Source of the DNA: Glandiceps talaboti
Taxonomy: Eukaryota > Hemichordata > Enteropneusta > Spengelidae
NCBI RefSeq assembly: GCF_964340395.1
Contig: NC_135553.1
Coordinates: forward strand, 14,795,001 to 14,859,000
Direction: 5' to 3'
DNA length: 64,000 nucleotides
Part shown: piece after piece, positions 24,537 to 35,926 of the stretch
Layout: every line of letters begins with the position of its first letter
Position numbering within the stretch: position 1 is the stretch's first letter
The notes under the pieces: generated by a model
Database searches by the model: none
Seen by the model: the letters and a program-made list of their open reading frames with translations, nothing else
Told to the model about the DNA's origin: nothing
Translations under genes and position numbers: made by a program

Positions 24537-24651
24537 TAGAGTTTGCATGAAGGACATGATTTATTCAGTACATTAGGCCACCCTTGTACAATATGAAAAT
24601 AGATATGAAATAAGTATATAGAAAACAATCGGAATAGAACGTAATAAGCCA

Positions 24652-24657
24652 AATAAA
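24652..24657 (+). promoter_or_regulatory. Candidate polyadenylation signal for gene B
   Basis: AATAAA occurs 116 bases after the gene B stop codon, a normal spacing for a short 3' UTR. Confidence 0.4.
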
Positions 24658-24699
24658 CATCAAAGAAGCTGAATTAAATATTTCTGATGATCTTGTTTC

Positions 24700-25890
24700 T
24701 TAATTTAAAACTATAGGCTAGATTCGGGATTGTATTGTCGGCCGGAAGTGCGTGACATCATAATTACCGTACGAAGACAAGTTCCATTGGAAGGTTCGCA
24801 AATTGTTGTTGATATTGTAAAGGCGACTGATCGTGTTAACTTCCGTAATGGAGCCTTCAGGTGATTACTGGTGAGGACAGTGGGAAATCAAGCCCGGTAT
24901 GTGACCCTCCCTCTGGTCCGTTGTGCTGAGAAGTGACCCACCCTCAATTCCTTTCTCTAAAATATGACCCTCCCCCGTTCAAATATTTCATTGAATGAAT
25001 ATTTTTGAGATCACAGAGGGAGACTGTGAAAAAGATTTTAACCAAAATATTTTCTCCTCAGTGCCCCCCCCCCCCCCCTAGCCGAAAAGTCTGCTCGTTC
25101 CCTAAGGTAAAAGAAAGGCGGTCGAATCTTGAACGAATGTACAGTATTTCAGTTTTCCCGTCATTCAGCTGCAACATGTTGAGGGACATCCGATTCGTTA
25201 TGTCCAGGAAAATATAAATAACTATGAAGACAAAAGCGTAGTTGAAAGTTAATTCCCTTACGTTAGCCAGTGGAGAAGAAATTTGTTCTCCAATGTCTAT
25301 GCTTACATCCACCATCATGATGGACATACTACGTACCATGGACCATCTATTATTGCTATAATAGATCCATGACCTGACAGCCCGGCTAAGATTAAGCAGA
25401 ATAAAATTCACATTTGAATGAATTGGATCACACTGACAATTCAATTTAAATCATCGTCCCATTCTTCAAAGAAAAAGGAACAATGTATCATAGTCAAAAA
25501 TAATTTTTCTTGTGAAACATGCTCGAGTGAATTCTATGCCACTGAAAATTTCGTGTTGTTGTCACACAATGTTATTAACATCATTTACATGCCTCACATT
25601 TTTGAATGTCAACTCCAAAGCGAGTCTCTACAGTAATGTAAGGCTATTGTTGCGTAACTTACTACCATTGATACTTAAGTCTTTTCTTTCACCTCAAGTC
25701 CTCAATTATTCTTTGTTCCACTTTCTATTGCGAACTTACAAAAGACTGAACAAAGACGTTAATTTTCATTGCTAATTCTTTTCAATTTTATTCGATTTGC
25801 TGAATATAAACCATGGTCATGTTTTATCATTCAGGTCTTAGACACCTATTGTTAGTGGTCTCAGAGTACCGGTCTATCGTATGCTGCTCA
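24700..25890. other. Intergenic; pieces of Harbinger-like MITE and LINE
   Basis: Bases about 24889-24985 match the interior of the MITE at 1268-2085 in reverse orientation. On the minus strand near 25070-25220 the frame reads NMLQLNDGKTEILYI, a motif of LINE reverse transcriptases, ending in a poly-C run at 25063-25078. No intact gene is visible. Confidence 0.45.
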
Positions 25891-25896
25891 AACTTA

Positions 25897-26668
25897 GGGA
25901 GCCATCAGTAATTACAAGGGAGGAGGGCCAAGGGAATCAGAGGGGTAGTCACCTTTTATAAACCGGCTGTCGGAGGAGGGCCATATTTTAATAAATTGTG
26001 ATTAGGGAAGGGTCAAATTTTTCTTCGACTCATTGTATTGCCTGACATTGCATTATTTGTTTGTGTCATTCCATTGCTGCCATTTGGGTTAGGGTTTGAT
26101 AGGTTTCCATGATATCAGCATATATCAATGAAATTGCTGCTGACAACAATGTAGTGAATTAATTTCATATGTTGTCACTGGTGTGAAGAGCTGAGTGGAT
26201 CTCACAAATATACAAAAATGGGAACAGTTAGGTAAGATATTATGGATAATGTTGAGATCATGACTTTGTTGCCGACTATGTCAGGAGTGTGTCAATCTAA
26301 TCGGTGGGAGTTACAGCCTTCGGATCAGCCAATGAGATCCAAACACGGGTATTTATTAATGCAGTGCCTTCACACTCATCCACGTGGTGATAGTAGTGGG
26401 AAATAACCAATACCTTTAAAACTTTTAACATTGGTGGTAGCGGTGGAACTGAATCCTAACCAATGATTCTGAAACTCGTGTTCTATTGCATTTAACTCAC
26501 ATTTACAACTACTTAAACAAGAGGAGGGTCATGTTTTAGAGAAAAAAAAAGAAATTTGAGGGAGGGCCACTTTTTAGCACGACAGAATCGGGGAGGGTCA
26601 CATTTTAGGCAACAGCCCGAACCTGATTTTCCCCCGGCCCTCCCCTCTTGTAATTACTGACGGCTCCC
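25897..26668. mobile_element. PIF/Harbinger-like MITE with TTA target duplication, upstream of first exon 1a
   Basis: GGGAGCCATCAGTAATTACA at the left is inverted at the right as TGTAATTACTGACGGCTCCC (with one mismatch), and TTA flanks it at 25894-25896 and 26669-26671. The paralogous sequence upstream of exon 1b (about 31080-31125) reads across the site without the element, so this is an insertion within the 5' flank of exon 1a. Confidence 0.75.
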
Positions 26669-26790
26669 TTAGACAGGTTGTCATGTCCATGAGTGATTCG
26701 TAGAATAGTGAAAGACCCGGGATTTACTTCCAGAATCAATCCAACTTCGTTAATCGTGTGCATTTTGTTTATGCTTCCTTTTCTTGCAAG

Positions 26791-27016
26791 AAAATACACA
26801 ACACGATAGTTCCCTCTGGTTCTGGATGTACAACTGTGGCAATGGACCGTCTATGTGATGGTGGCATAAACGTTCGCGTGTCCACACCCAAATGCGTTTT
26901 CATTTGTCTCTGCGTTACTCTATGCCTCCTAGATGTATATTTTGGAAAAGGATTACAACACAATGTGACAAGGGTTCCTTCGATTGTTGCATCAGCTGTA
27001 CGTGACAACGCGAAAG
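26791..27016 (+). CDS. Candidate sulfotransferase first exon 1a (signal anchor and stem)
   Basis: From ATG at 26842 the frame encodes 58 residues: a short cytoplasmic tail, a membrane segment CVFICLCVTLCLLDVYFG, and a stem ending VASAVRDNAK, then a donor (AAAG before GTAAG) in phase 1, exactly the phase that exon 2 of genes A-C accepts. A pyrimidine-rich CTTCCTTTTCTTGCAAG just upstream could be a 3' splice site, so a 5' UTR exon may precede it; alternatively it is a continuous leader. It lies between gene B and gene C, so it is an alternative to exon 1b for gene C or an orphan. Confidence 0.6.
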
Positions 27017-27023
27017 GTAAGAT

Positions 27024-27120
27024 TCCAAGCAATCTTATTAAAATCTGATGACATGTAGCGAAAGCAGCTAGATGCCTGTATTTGCCTCTGTTTCCATCGT
27101 TTGTGCCGTTTGTTTTGTTC
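27024..27120. mobile_element. Half copy of the CAATCTGATTAAAATC foldback MITE
   Basis: AATCTTATTAAAATCTGATG then CCTGTATTTGCCT and TCCATCGTTTG follow the order of the left arm at 29906, with no right arm. It begins immediately after the exon 1a donor. Confidence 0.55.
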
Positions 27121-29895
27121 CGAGTGATCGCCACCTTAATTCACTACATTGTTGTCAGCAGCAATTTCATTGATGTAGGTTAATATCATGGGTACCTAAC
27201 CCTAACCGGAATGGCAATATTATTATTCTCCAATCATTATTAGAGTATGAAGGTGTAAGGGTAGTCTCGCTGTAGTAGTCCCCCTCTTCTCGCGGCTGCG
27301 CCGCTCGGCATGCATAAACAGATTAGGGACGATAGTCACGAGTCTGGCAGCGAGACAAGTGTAAGGGGAGAAGGAGTATGCACAGTCATTCACCCATGAT
27401 AGTTTAATTCTGCTGATGATAGTTTAATTCACCCATGATAGTTTAATTCTGTTTGCACAGCGATTAGCGTTTCCTGCCATTCTCGCAAGCATGAACTCGG
27501 AACATGAGGGCTTGAAATTGGCCATATTTGTTTTCAAATTGTTGGTTTTGTTCATTGTTTACGTTCTTTTCTTACAGAAGTGAGTGTTTTGTTTGTTTAC
27601 TGTTTTTGCTCTTTAAAAAATATCTTTACCATGGTGAGTGGGGACGAAGAAGGCTCAACGCGGTTGAGGGGCTCAGTAGAACTAACTCATAAATAACTAA
27701 GGTCGGTCGTGAGTCATCGTATAATCAATAATAGATCCATGGTACGATAGACAACTTCGTCAGCAGGAGTGTGTGTAGCAAAACATACCTGGCATAGTCA
27801 CAGTGGTAAATAAGTATGTAGGCACACAGTGTAGCTATAATTGACAAGCAAGTCAAAAGAAGATAAAGTACACACTGTTTCACCCCTTGCCAGGCTAGGT
27901 GATGATAATAACTGAGATAAAAGTGTACACATTCGGGTGAGGACACACACAGCATGCAGTGTTCGCGGCGAAGAAATAAGCCATACAACATTCACAAGCC
28001 CTGATATGACTGAACAACGAGACGTGTCTAATATTATAGTGTAGCTCATCTGAAGATCTGTGTAAAATTCGTTTTTTAAATGTTTACCGTTTCTTTTGAA
28101 TGGTAACAGTTGTGCCCTTCATCCTTAAACCCTTACTGTGCAGTCACTACTCCATTCATGGTACAGTAGTATGACTTATTTTTAATACTACTCGCCACAA
28201 CTATTTTTCTCCGTAATTAAGTTCTCCTCGTAATTTTGGCAAATTATTTTGGTCCGGGTCGTACTCTTGCATTTCATTCTTGAGACCATGGAGGTTCCCC
28301 TTCTATACTTCCATGTGCAGGCATATGGTTTCTGACTTTGCCGGACTGGTTTTACTTGAACTACAAAGGTCAACCCAATTCACACCTTCTAAGTCCCCCT
28401 TTGTCTTACACTATCCAATACTGATAAGACTTCAGCGGCAACTCAGACAAGGAGTTGGTTAATACCCGCTACACAAACTTTAATATTAGCTCCGGTAGAG
28501 GACTGCTAATCCCGTACATGTCAAACAATGTGTCAACATTATGACAGATAAAGGGCATAAGGTCGGAAAATTAAATATGAGTTTCCCAGAAGTACTAATA
28601 GCAAGTAAAATACCCAAAGTGTAAAAAAAAAAATAAAAAATAAATTCATAATTATTTGGAAAACATTTGAGGATTACGCGGTAAAACAAGACTGGCCACG
28701 CTATCGCTAGCGAAAGCCTTCGAACTAGTTTCATGGGGACCGGACGTTGAAGGAAGCGCGAAGCGAAGTGTGAGGTCAATGTGACGTCTCATGATGTATA
28801 TATGATGCAACAACACGACGTTTACGTAGAGTAGAACTAAATGTATTCTAAACTTCAGCGGAAAGAAATTTTGTCGATCGGACACTGACTATTTTCAAAT
28901 TCTTAAAACATCTGAGAAAAATGAAGAGAGGAAGCAAAATATAGCACTGACAGACAAGATAGACGTACGGTACGTGTACAGGAGGCGAGGCACACCATGT
29001 GGTGCACACTGGACAATGATCGTGCGTGTTACGTATATGGCATCAGATGTAATACATATAGCTAACCAAATATTCTTGGAATGCAGCCTTTCTTGTAACA
29101 AGTATTGGAAATTGTCAGAAACCTGAGGATTTTATGACTGAATATATTTCGATCAAGAATTCCCATACTTTCAGTTAAATTTTCTGATGACCCCGAAGCA
29201 AGACATGTTTGAAACATTTAGTGCGACATTTGATACTGATAAACGAGTGATATAATTCATAAACAAATCTAAAGTTGGCAACTCTTTTATTTCTGTAATG
29301 ATCATCAAATTTCAAGGACAACTGTCTATGTTGTACACATAGATCATACATCACTGCCTAGTCTAGTTCCTATACCTGTCGACTGTTCTCTACGATCTCT
29401 AGCTCTGTGCATGTTGTGGAGATGAACGTAACGCGAACTGACAAGACTACAAGTACAATCATGGAGGCATCATAAATATTTGTTTCATTCAAATTTTAAG
29501 TTGAGAAATCGTATTAAATTCTTTCCAGATTTCTCAAAAATCGTTTCCATATGTTTTGGAACTATCCAGCAATAATCCTCGTCATGTAAATGGCATCGAC
29601 TGACATCGTAGTCAAACATACGCACGGAGAGAGATCGGAGACCAAACAAGAGTCCGTACTCACCCCATCACGACGTATGCATTTATGCGTTTGTTTTGAA
29701 ATAGCTGGGGTGGTACTCCTACACATCGGGATAACTCGGAGAAGCACATGTTTGTGAGTTTATTGACTGTTTTCTGAGATGGGACATTGGGTTTGGAAAC
29801 AGCCATAACAGATACTTCCAAAGAATTAGAACACGGAAGGAAAATAACGGGAACATCGATGACATTTCTACCAAACTCGAGATCGCACGTAGCTA
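27121..29895. other. Intergenic/intronic, no gene seen
   Basis: No conserved coding motif is visible. GTCTCGCTG near 27265 and CAGCGAGAC near 27348 are a short inverted pair, and TGATAGTTTAATTC is repeated near 27400-27450. Confidence 0.45.
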
Positions 29896-29905
29896 GCTAC
29901 CTAGT

Positions 29906-30136
29906 CAATCTGATTAAAATCTGATGTTAGATAGGCTGGTTTTCCTGTATTTACCTTTATTCCATCGTTATTGCGTCTTTTACGTGAGTTTTTTTCCTGG
30001 GCGAACGCCTTTCTAATGGAAAGAAAGAAAGGCGTTCGCCCAGGAAAAAAAAACTCACGTAAAAGACGCAATAACGATGGAATAAAGGTAAATACAGGAA
30101 AACCAGCCTATCTAACATCAGATTTTAATCAGATTG
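29906..30136. mobile_element. Near-perfect palindromic MITE with 10-bp target duplication
   Basis: Two arms of about 110 bases, starting CAATCTGATTAAAATCTGAT, are almost exact inverted copies around a loop of about ten bases. GCTACCTAGT flanks the element at 29896-29905 and 30137-30146. The near identity of the arms suggests recent activity. Other family members are at 9849-10072, 27024 (half) and 57228-57698. Confidence 0.9.
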
Positions 30137-30146
30137 GCTACCTAGT

Positions 30147-31090
30147 GTACAGTAAGTATGGAAGTGCAAAGCTTAGTCCGCTCTGACCCGTGCGATACTT
30201 GTGAAGTTAATTTTGAAGTTTTCACGATTATGTTGTCAAAACACGACCTACATGTAATCTGTAAAAAAAAAATCTCATTCTCTCTAACGATTTTGGTGTG
30301 GTAACGATCGACCAAATGCCGACGCTAGTGTGTACGTGTGCAACTGTAATCTAGTACCTTGTACAAATGATACAAGTAAGTAAGTTTGTTCGTACCCAAG
30401 AATTTCAGTTTACAATTTCAATGACACAAATTGTCACTGTGTAATGTTTGGATCGTGTTAGAACAGGTCCCTCAGAATATAATTTTTCGGGTTATAATTT
30501 GTATGTATAAGTTTATAGAAATACGTGTTTCACCCAGACTGGGTGTCTGGCCGTACGTACGCACCGGAAAAAACGTAGCAGAAACACTGCCACTAGACTT
30601 GAAAAAAAAATATATCAAGGGACTCTTCGGATTAGGCAAGAACTACATGTAACCAATATGTTGATAAACTACCTGGGTCGGATTTACCAAATGCTCCTCC
30701 CAGATAAACAAACGTATTCCGGCGTTGCACATGAGCAAACCTACTTCCGTAGCGTGGGCACATAGCCTGTTTGGACCTTGGCCATAAATTGATTAACCTA
30801 GTATATATTCACCTAGTCTATCAGCTAGCCCTCGGATGTTCTTCCGATAAAATACGACACACAGCCGAACAACGCTATCGAGGATGGAACATCCGAGCAG
30901 GCCCTCACATACGAACTTCGTTCGCTTATAGTTATAGCATCGAAAGAAAGCCCGAACGTCTAGCAGCAAGACTAATATACACCCAGAATTCAACCACTGC
31001 TGCGTAATTAGACTTTGAATAAAAGATTGAACAAAGGTCTAAACAAAACACACGCTAATTTGCATTGCTAATTCAATGCCTTCACACGAG
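30147..31090. other. Intergenic/intronic, no gene seen
   Basis: No gene is recognised. From about 31010 the sequence becomes similar to the region upstream of exon 1a (from about 25740), so the duplicated 5' flank of the first exons starts here. Confidence 0.5.
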
Positions 31091-31274
31091 CTATTGTCTA
31101 TGATTCTGCTCATGGTTAGTCGTGCTGTCATGTCCGTGTGTGATCAGTAGAATAGTGAATGATACCGGGATTTACTTTCAAGAATAAGTCAAATTACGTT
31201 ATCGTGCGGTTACTGATAGTTAAAGTACATGTCAGAGGACATTTACTAGTATTTATGGTTCCTTTTTTTGGCAG

Positions 31275-31516
31275 GAAAATACACGATACTGCACACAGTT
31301 CAGGATATACAACTATGACCATGAACCATCAACGTGCCATTTACTTTAGCCTGTCCCCACCCAAATTCTTTATACTTTGTCTTTGCGGTACTTTATGCTT
31401 CGTATATGTGTATTTTGGACAAGGATTTAATCCCGGACCTTATTATCATCAATTTCGACACAATATGCCAGTGGTTACTTCGAATGTTACATCAGCTATA
31501 CGTGGCAATGTGAAAG
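31275..31516 (+). CDS. Candidate sulfotransferase first exon 1b (signal anchor and stem), for gene C
   Basis: ATG codons at 31315 and 31321 open a frame of about 66 residues: a short N-terminal tail, a hydrophobic segment FFILCLCGTLCFVYVYFG that fits a type II Golgi anchor, then a stem with an NVT glycosylation site ending SAIRGNVK. The exon ends in a GTAATA donor in phase 1, matching gene C exon 2 at 35927. CCTTTTTTTGGCAG just upstream may be a splice acceptor for a 5' UTR exon. Of the two candidates it is nearer to gene C. The intervening 4.4 kb contains a LINE in sense orientation. Confidence 0.7.
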
Positions 31517-31689
31517 GTAATATTCCAGCAGACATATGATATTACATGTATTGTTATAATTACAAGGAGTCTCTACACAGTCATTCATCCTTTGAACCTC
31601 AGACCACTAAAAGAATTCGAATTATTTTAGTGGTATTAGTTTGAACCCATGATAGTTACCGATGTTTGCATATAGCGATTAGCGTTTCA

Positions 31690-32035
31690 AAAAACTGGAA
31701 ACATTACATAAAAAATAATCTCATCATGCTGTACAACTGATTGGAAAAACAAAAACAGACATTCAAGACAACAAAAATACACTACCTGAAATTAAAACTG
31801 TGTAAAATGTCCCGATATTAGAAACATACTAGTAAAAAGGTTCACGTGCAAAAAGGTAAAATATGTAAAATCACAAAATGTACTGAGTTATAAAACGACT
31901 TAAAATGTAAGTTTTCAAACTGCTTTTAAAACTGTTGAATGAAGAAGCAGCTCGGGTCGGTGATGGCATGCAAGGCATTCCATAGAGACGAGGGGCAGAG
32001 ATTGAAAAAGCTCAATTACCATAATACATAGTATT
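31690..32035 (-). pseudogene. LINE 3' terminal coding remnant
   Basis: Minus-strand frames read SLWNALHAITDP and, after a shift, SSFNSFKSSLKTYIL, the usual C-terminal motif of LINE reverse transcriptases. Only this end is present. Confidence 0.5.
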
Positions 32036-32164
32036 GCCAATAGGCTAGTGTAAATACATCGACCCGTGGTGTATTTTCGATGCATTCATTATTGTTTGGT
32101 GATATTTATTTCTAGTACGCGGAACACGGAATAGGATTTGTTGGGGAATGTTCTGCCCTCACCT

Positions 32165-34838
32165 AAGCTTCGTGACCTGAAAATTATTTCATGGAATGTT
32201 AACGGAGGGTTTGCAAGTAAATGGCATGGCACAGCTTTTAGAAACTTCATATGACCTGATATTTCTGTCTGAATGCTGGACAGACAAGGATTATGAATTA
32301 CAAACGGATGGTTTTAAATCTTTTGTTTTCCCTAGGCTAAAAGTAAAATCAAAACAGGGTGGAGGATCTATCATTGTGATTAGGGACGAGTTTATTCCCC
32401 TTGTGTAATGTATATTTTGATACAATTACATGGCTAAAATTAGATCAAGCCTTATGCCAAGATGCTAAGGATATTTATTGCGCATTTGTATATTTACCAC
32501 CAACTGGCTCAACTTTCTATAGGTATTATGACTGTGATATTTCTACGAACTTGAAAACCAAATTGCAACTTTTCAAACTTCTGGCAAAGTTATTGTTATT
32601 GGCGATACAAATAGTCGAACTAGAACGTGCGATGATTTCATAACGTACGATAATTTGTATGATTCAGTCAACCCCAGAGATGTCTTTACATACCACAGTG
32701 ACGTAACTTTACCTATACGTTAATATACTATATATACTAGGTTAATCAATTTATGCAAGTCGACTGGTTTGCGGATTTTGAATGGTAGACATACGGGTGG
32801 CACTAGTAATGACTTTACATTCAATGGGGCACGTGGAATGAGTGTAATTGACTATGTGTTGACCACACCAACATTTTCCCTATTATTAGTAAATTTATTG
32901 TGTGTAACTTTAATGAATATTCTGACCATGCGCCCCTACATGTGGAATTGGCAGTCAGCTATTTGTATCCACAAGTAGAGAACAACGAACTTAGTACAGG
33001 GAAAGTTCGTGAAGTGTACCATTGGAACGCTAATCTTGCACCACAATGTCGTGAGGCAGTACGAGTGAATCTCGATAAAATTCACACTTCTTTCAATGAA
33101 GCTGAGATTGTTTCACAAGCTACCATGAATAGTAACGTTGATAATTTCACTAGTGTGCTGAGTGGGATATTCACTCCTTTCTGTAAATCCTATGCTACCC
33201 GATCTCGAACACCCGATAGCAATGTTCATACCTTTGATGTAAATATATCGTCTCGTAATGTACCTGACAAACCTTGGTTTAATGATGAGCTAAAGCGATA
33301 TTACAGAGAGTACAAACGTGCACTCAACCAAGTCAACAAGAGTAAGACTACTGAGCACCACACTTTTTTGAACGAAAAGAAACGAAAATATAATTTTTTA
33401 GAAGCTAAGCGTAAGCGATATTATTTGCGTACTGAAGGAGATATGCTAGCTCATTTGAAAAAAACATAATCCAAAAGAATTTTTTAAAAGATTCTCTCGT
33501 TCGAAGAAGGGTAGTATAGGTGTTAATTTGGGGACGCTCTCAGAGTACTTCAAACAACTACAGTCGTCTATAGTTGACACTGAGACTGCGGAAGAATATG
33601 CTATCGATGAACAAAACATTGTATTTGATGAACTAGAGGTCAGTATTACACAGGACAAGTTAGAGAATGCTATTGGCAAGTTAAAACGTGGGAAGAGTCA
33701 TGGGCCAGACTGTGTTATGAATGAATTTTTCATTGAATGTAAAGATTTTATCGTTCCAATTTTAGTTAAGATCTTTAACTGTGTGTCAGATAAAGGTTTT
33801 TTTCCAGAAAGTTTGGTCATCGGCAGTAATTGTGCCAATATTTAAAAAGGGTGATGCCAAAGATCCCAGCAATTATCGTGGTATTAGTTTAGTAAGTCAT
33901 TTAGGTAAACTTTTCACAGCCGTAATTAATCAACGTTTGCTTCGTGACATTGTCATCGAACCAAGATGTTATTACCGATGCCCAGTTTGGCTTTATGCCT
34001 GGCTTGAGTACTGTGGATGCAATATTTGCTTTGAACAATTTTAATTGCAAAATCTTTGTCAAATAGAAAACGTTTATATTATGCATTTATAGACTTCAAG
34101 AAGGCTTTTGATTCTATAAACCGATACAAATTGTGGTATAAACTATCAAAAATAGGTATAAGGGGAAAAATCTTGAAAATAATTCGGTCTATGTACATTT
34201 ACTTCAATGTCAGGTCTTGTGTCACAGTAAATGGCTTCCAGTCAGATTTTTTCTCTTGTACTCTTGGGTTAATGCAAGGAGAACCCTATTCTATTTTCAT
34301 TGTATAGTAATGACTTGGAAATGGGGTTCTTGACTAACGATTGTATTCCCTTTGATTGTAAATCCTTGAGTCTTTTTCTTTTAATGTATGCTGACGATTT
34401 GGTACTATTTTCTGAAAGTGTTGAAGGGCTACAAAGCCAGTTGGACTATCTTTGTAATTACTCCCGTGAATGGGACCTTGAAGTAAATATTAAAAAACAA
34501 AGGTCATGGTTTTCAGGAAGGGTGGTAGGGTGAGAAATTTTGAGCAATGGGTCTACAATGGTCAAATTCTTGAAATAATTGATAGATTTACATACATTGG
34601 CATTCTACTTTATTATAATAACAGATTTTGGATGGCTGAAAAACAAATATCGGATCAAGGTAAAAAGGCTTTTGTCATGAATACAAGTTCTCTTTACTTT
34701 GAACTCACTCGACCTATACTTATGGCGACCTCAAACACACTTTGATCCTATTTACATTCTTTCGTTTGTTTTTTGTTTTTCTAGTTCTGTAACTGGTGAG
34801 CAGAAATTGCTCAAAGTAAATAAAGAATTGAATTGAGT
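32165..34838 (+). pseudogene. Decayed LINE with AP endonuclease and reverse transcriptase, copy 2
   Basis: The conceptual product runs from KIISWNVNG through LIFLSECWTD (AP endonuclease) and DYVLTTPTF, SDHAPLHVEL, to KLKRGKSHGPDCV, NYRGISLVSHLGK, FIDFKKAFDSI and the catalytic MYADD box at 34384-34398, then VFRKGG and a short AATAAAGAATTG tail. At least six frameshifts or stops break it, so it cannot mobilise. From 34128 it is nearly identical to the start of the window. It lies in the intron between first exon 1b and gene C exon 2, in sense orientation. Confidence 0.88.
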
Positions 34839-34908
34839 CCATCGATCGACCAGTGGTGTATTGTCGTTTTGATTACGACGGCGACGCAATACTCGTGCTA
34901 AAAAATGA

Positions 34909-35375
34909 TTGGGAACGGGTGGCAGTAGTGGGACCAGGCCAAAATAACAAATTAATGCAAAGTTAGATACAAATGAGTCAAAGTAAAATGTGATCTCTCC
35001 TAATTTCAATTTTCTAAATAAACCCTCCCCAAGGACCGAATTGTAAAAAGTGACCCACCCCTAATTCCCTGGTCCTCCCCGTGTAATTAGTAAATTACTG
35101 ATGGCTACCTTAGCTATAAAAAGACATTGCATCTGTGAATTAGAGGTCGATTGTATGTTAAATCCGTGACAAATTGCTTCCAACCCTTCTGCAACGCCAA
35201 CACTGCATAAGCCATAAGCAATGACACCATTTTACCCCTTATTTGTATTTTTGAAGATTGTAAATGTAATGAGGAGGGCGCCCTCCTGTTCTGATGTTGC
35301 AGTACAACAATGGTGGGATGCCACCAATTACAAAACAATGCTAACTCAGATACTGTAATTCAAATGGTCATAGTA
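34909..35375. other. Segment inverted relative to 1003-1473
   Basis: The left end TTGGGAACGGGTGGCAGTAG is the reverse complement of bases near 1455-1473, and the right end CAAATGGTCATAGTA that of bases near 1003-1016. Flanking sequences on both sides are in direct orientation. The segment contains one end of the Harbinger-like MITE. Confidence 0.8.
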
Positions 35376-35926
35376 ATAGGGAGGTGGTGTTAAAATATTT
35401 TTGTTTTCATTGAAATGTTTGAACAGGGGAGGGTCACATTTTAGAGAAAGGAGACTGAGGGTGGGGGTCATTTTTTAGCACAACGGACTAGGAGGAGGGT
35501 CACATTTTATGCCATATACCGGGCTTGATTTCCTCCGCTCCCGTGTAATTACCTATGACTCCCTAAGCTGTTGAGCGATTTTTAGCAAATATATATTTGG
35601 CTGTTCTATGAAAAAAAAAGTTAAATGCCCCAGTTGCAGCTTTAATATAACATCTGTTAACAATGGGTTAAACTATAGAGTACTCCGAGTCCACAATATT
35701 ATTTTACAAACTCCTCACTGGCTTTTTTCGGAAACGTGTTTTGTTAAACCGTAGAAAGTCGGCCCCTGTATGAACTCGACTGCTGGGGAGACGTACTATA
35801 ATATGTCCGTAACGTACTGTACTATAATTGAGATATACTGTGATTTCGACGAAGTGTGGGGCCTCAATGTTTATTCGAAAATTTGAACTTTGTTCACTTT
35901 AAATGTATATTTTTTCCTTTTCTCAG

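Noticed and set aside
28486-29101. Series of minus-strand frames of 68-97 codons
   Set aside because: No motif in common with known families and no consistent splice sites; left as intergenic.
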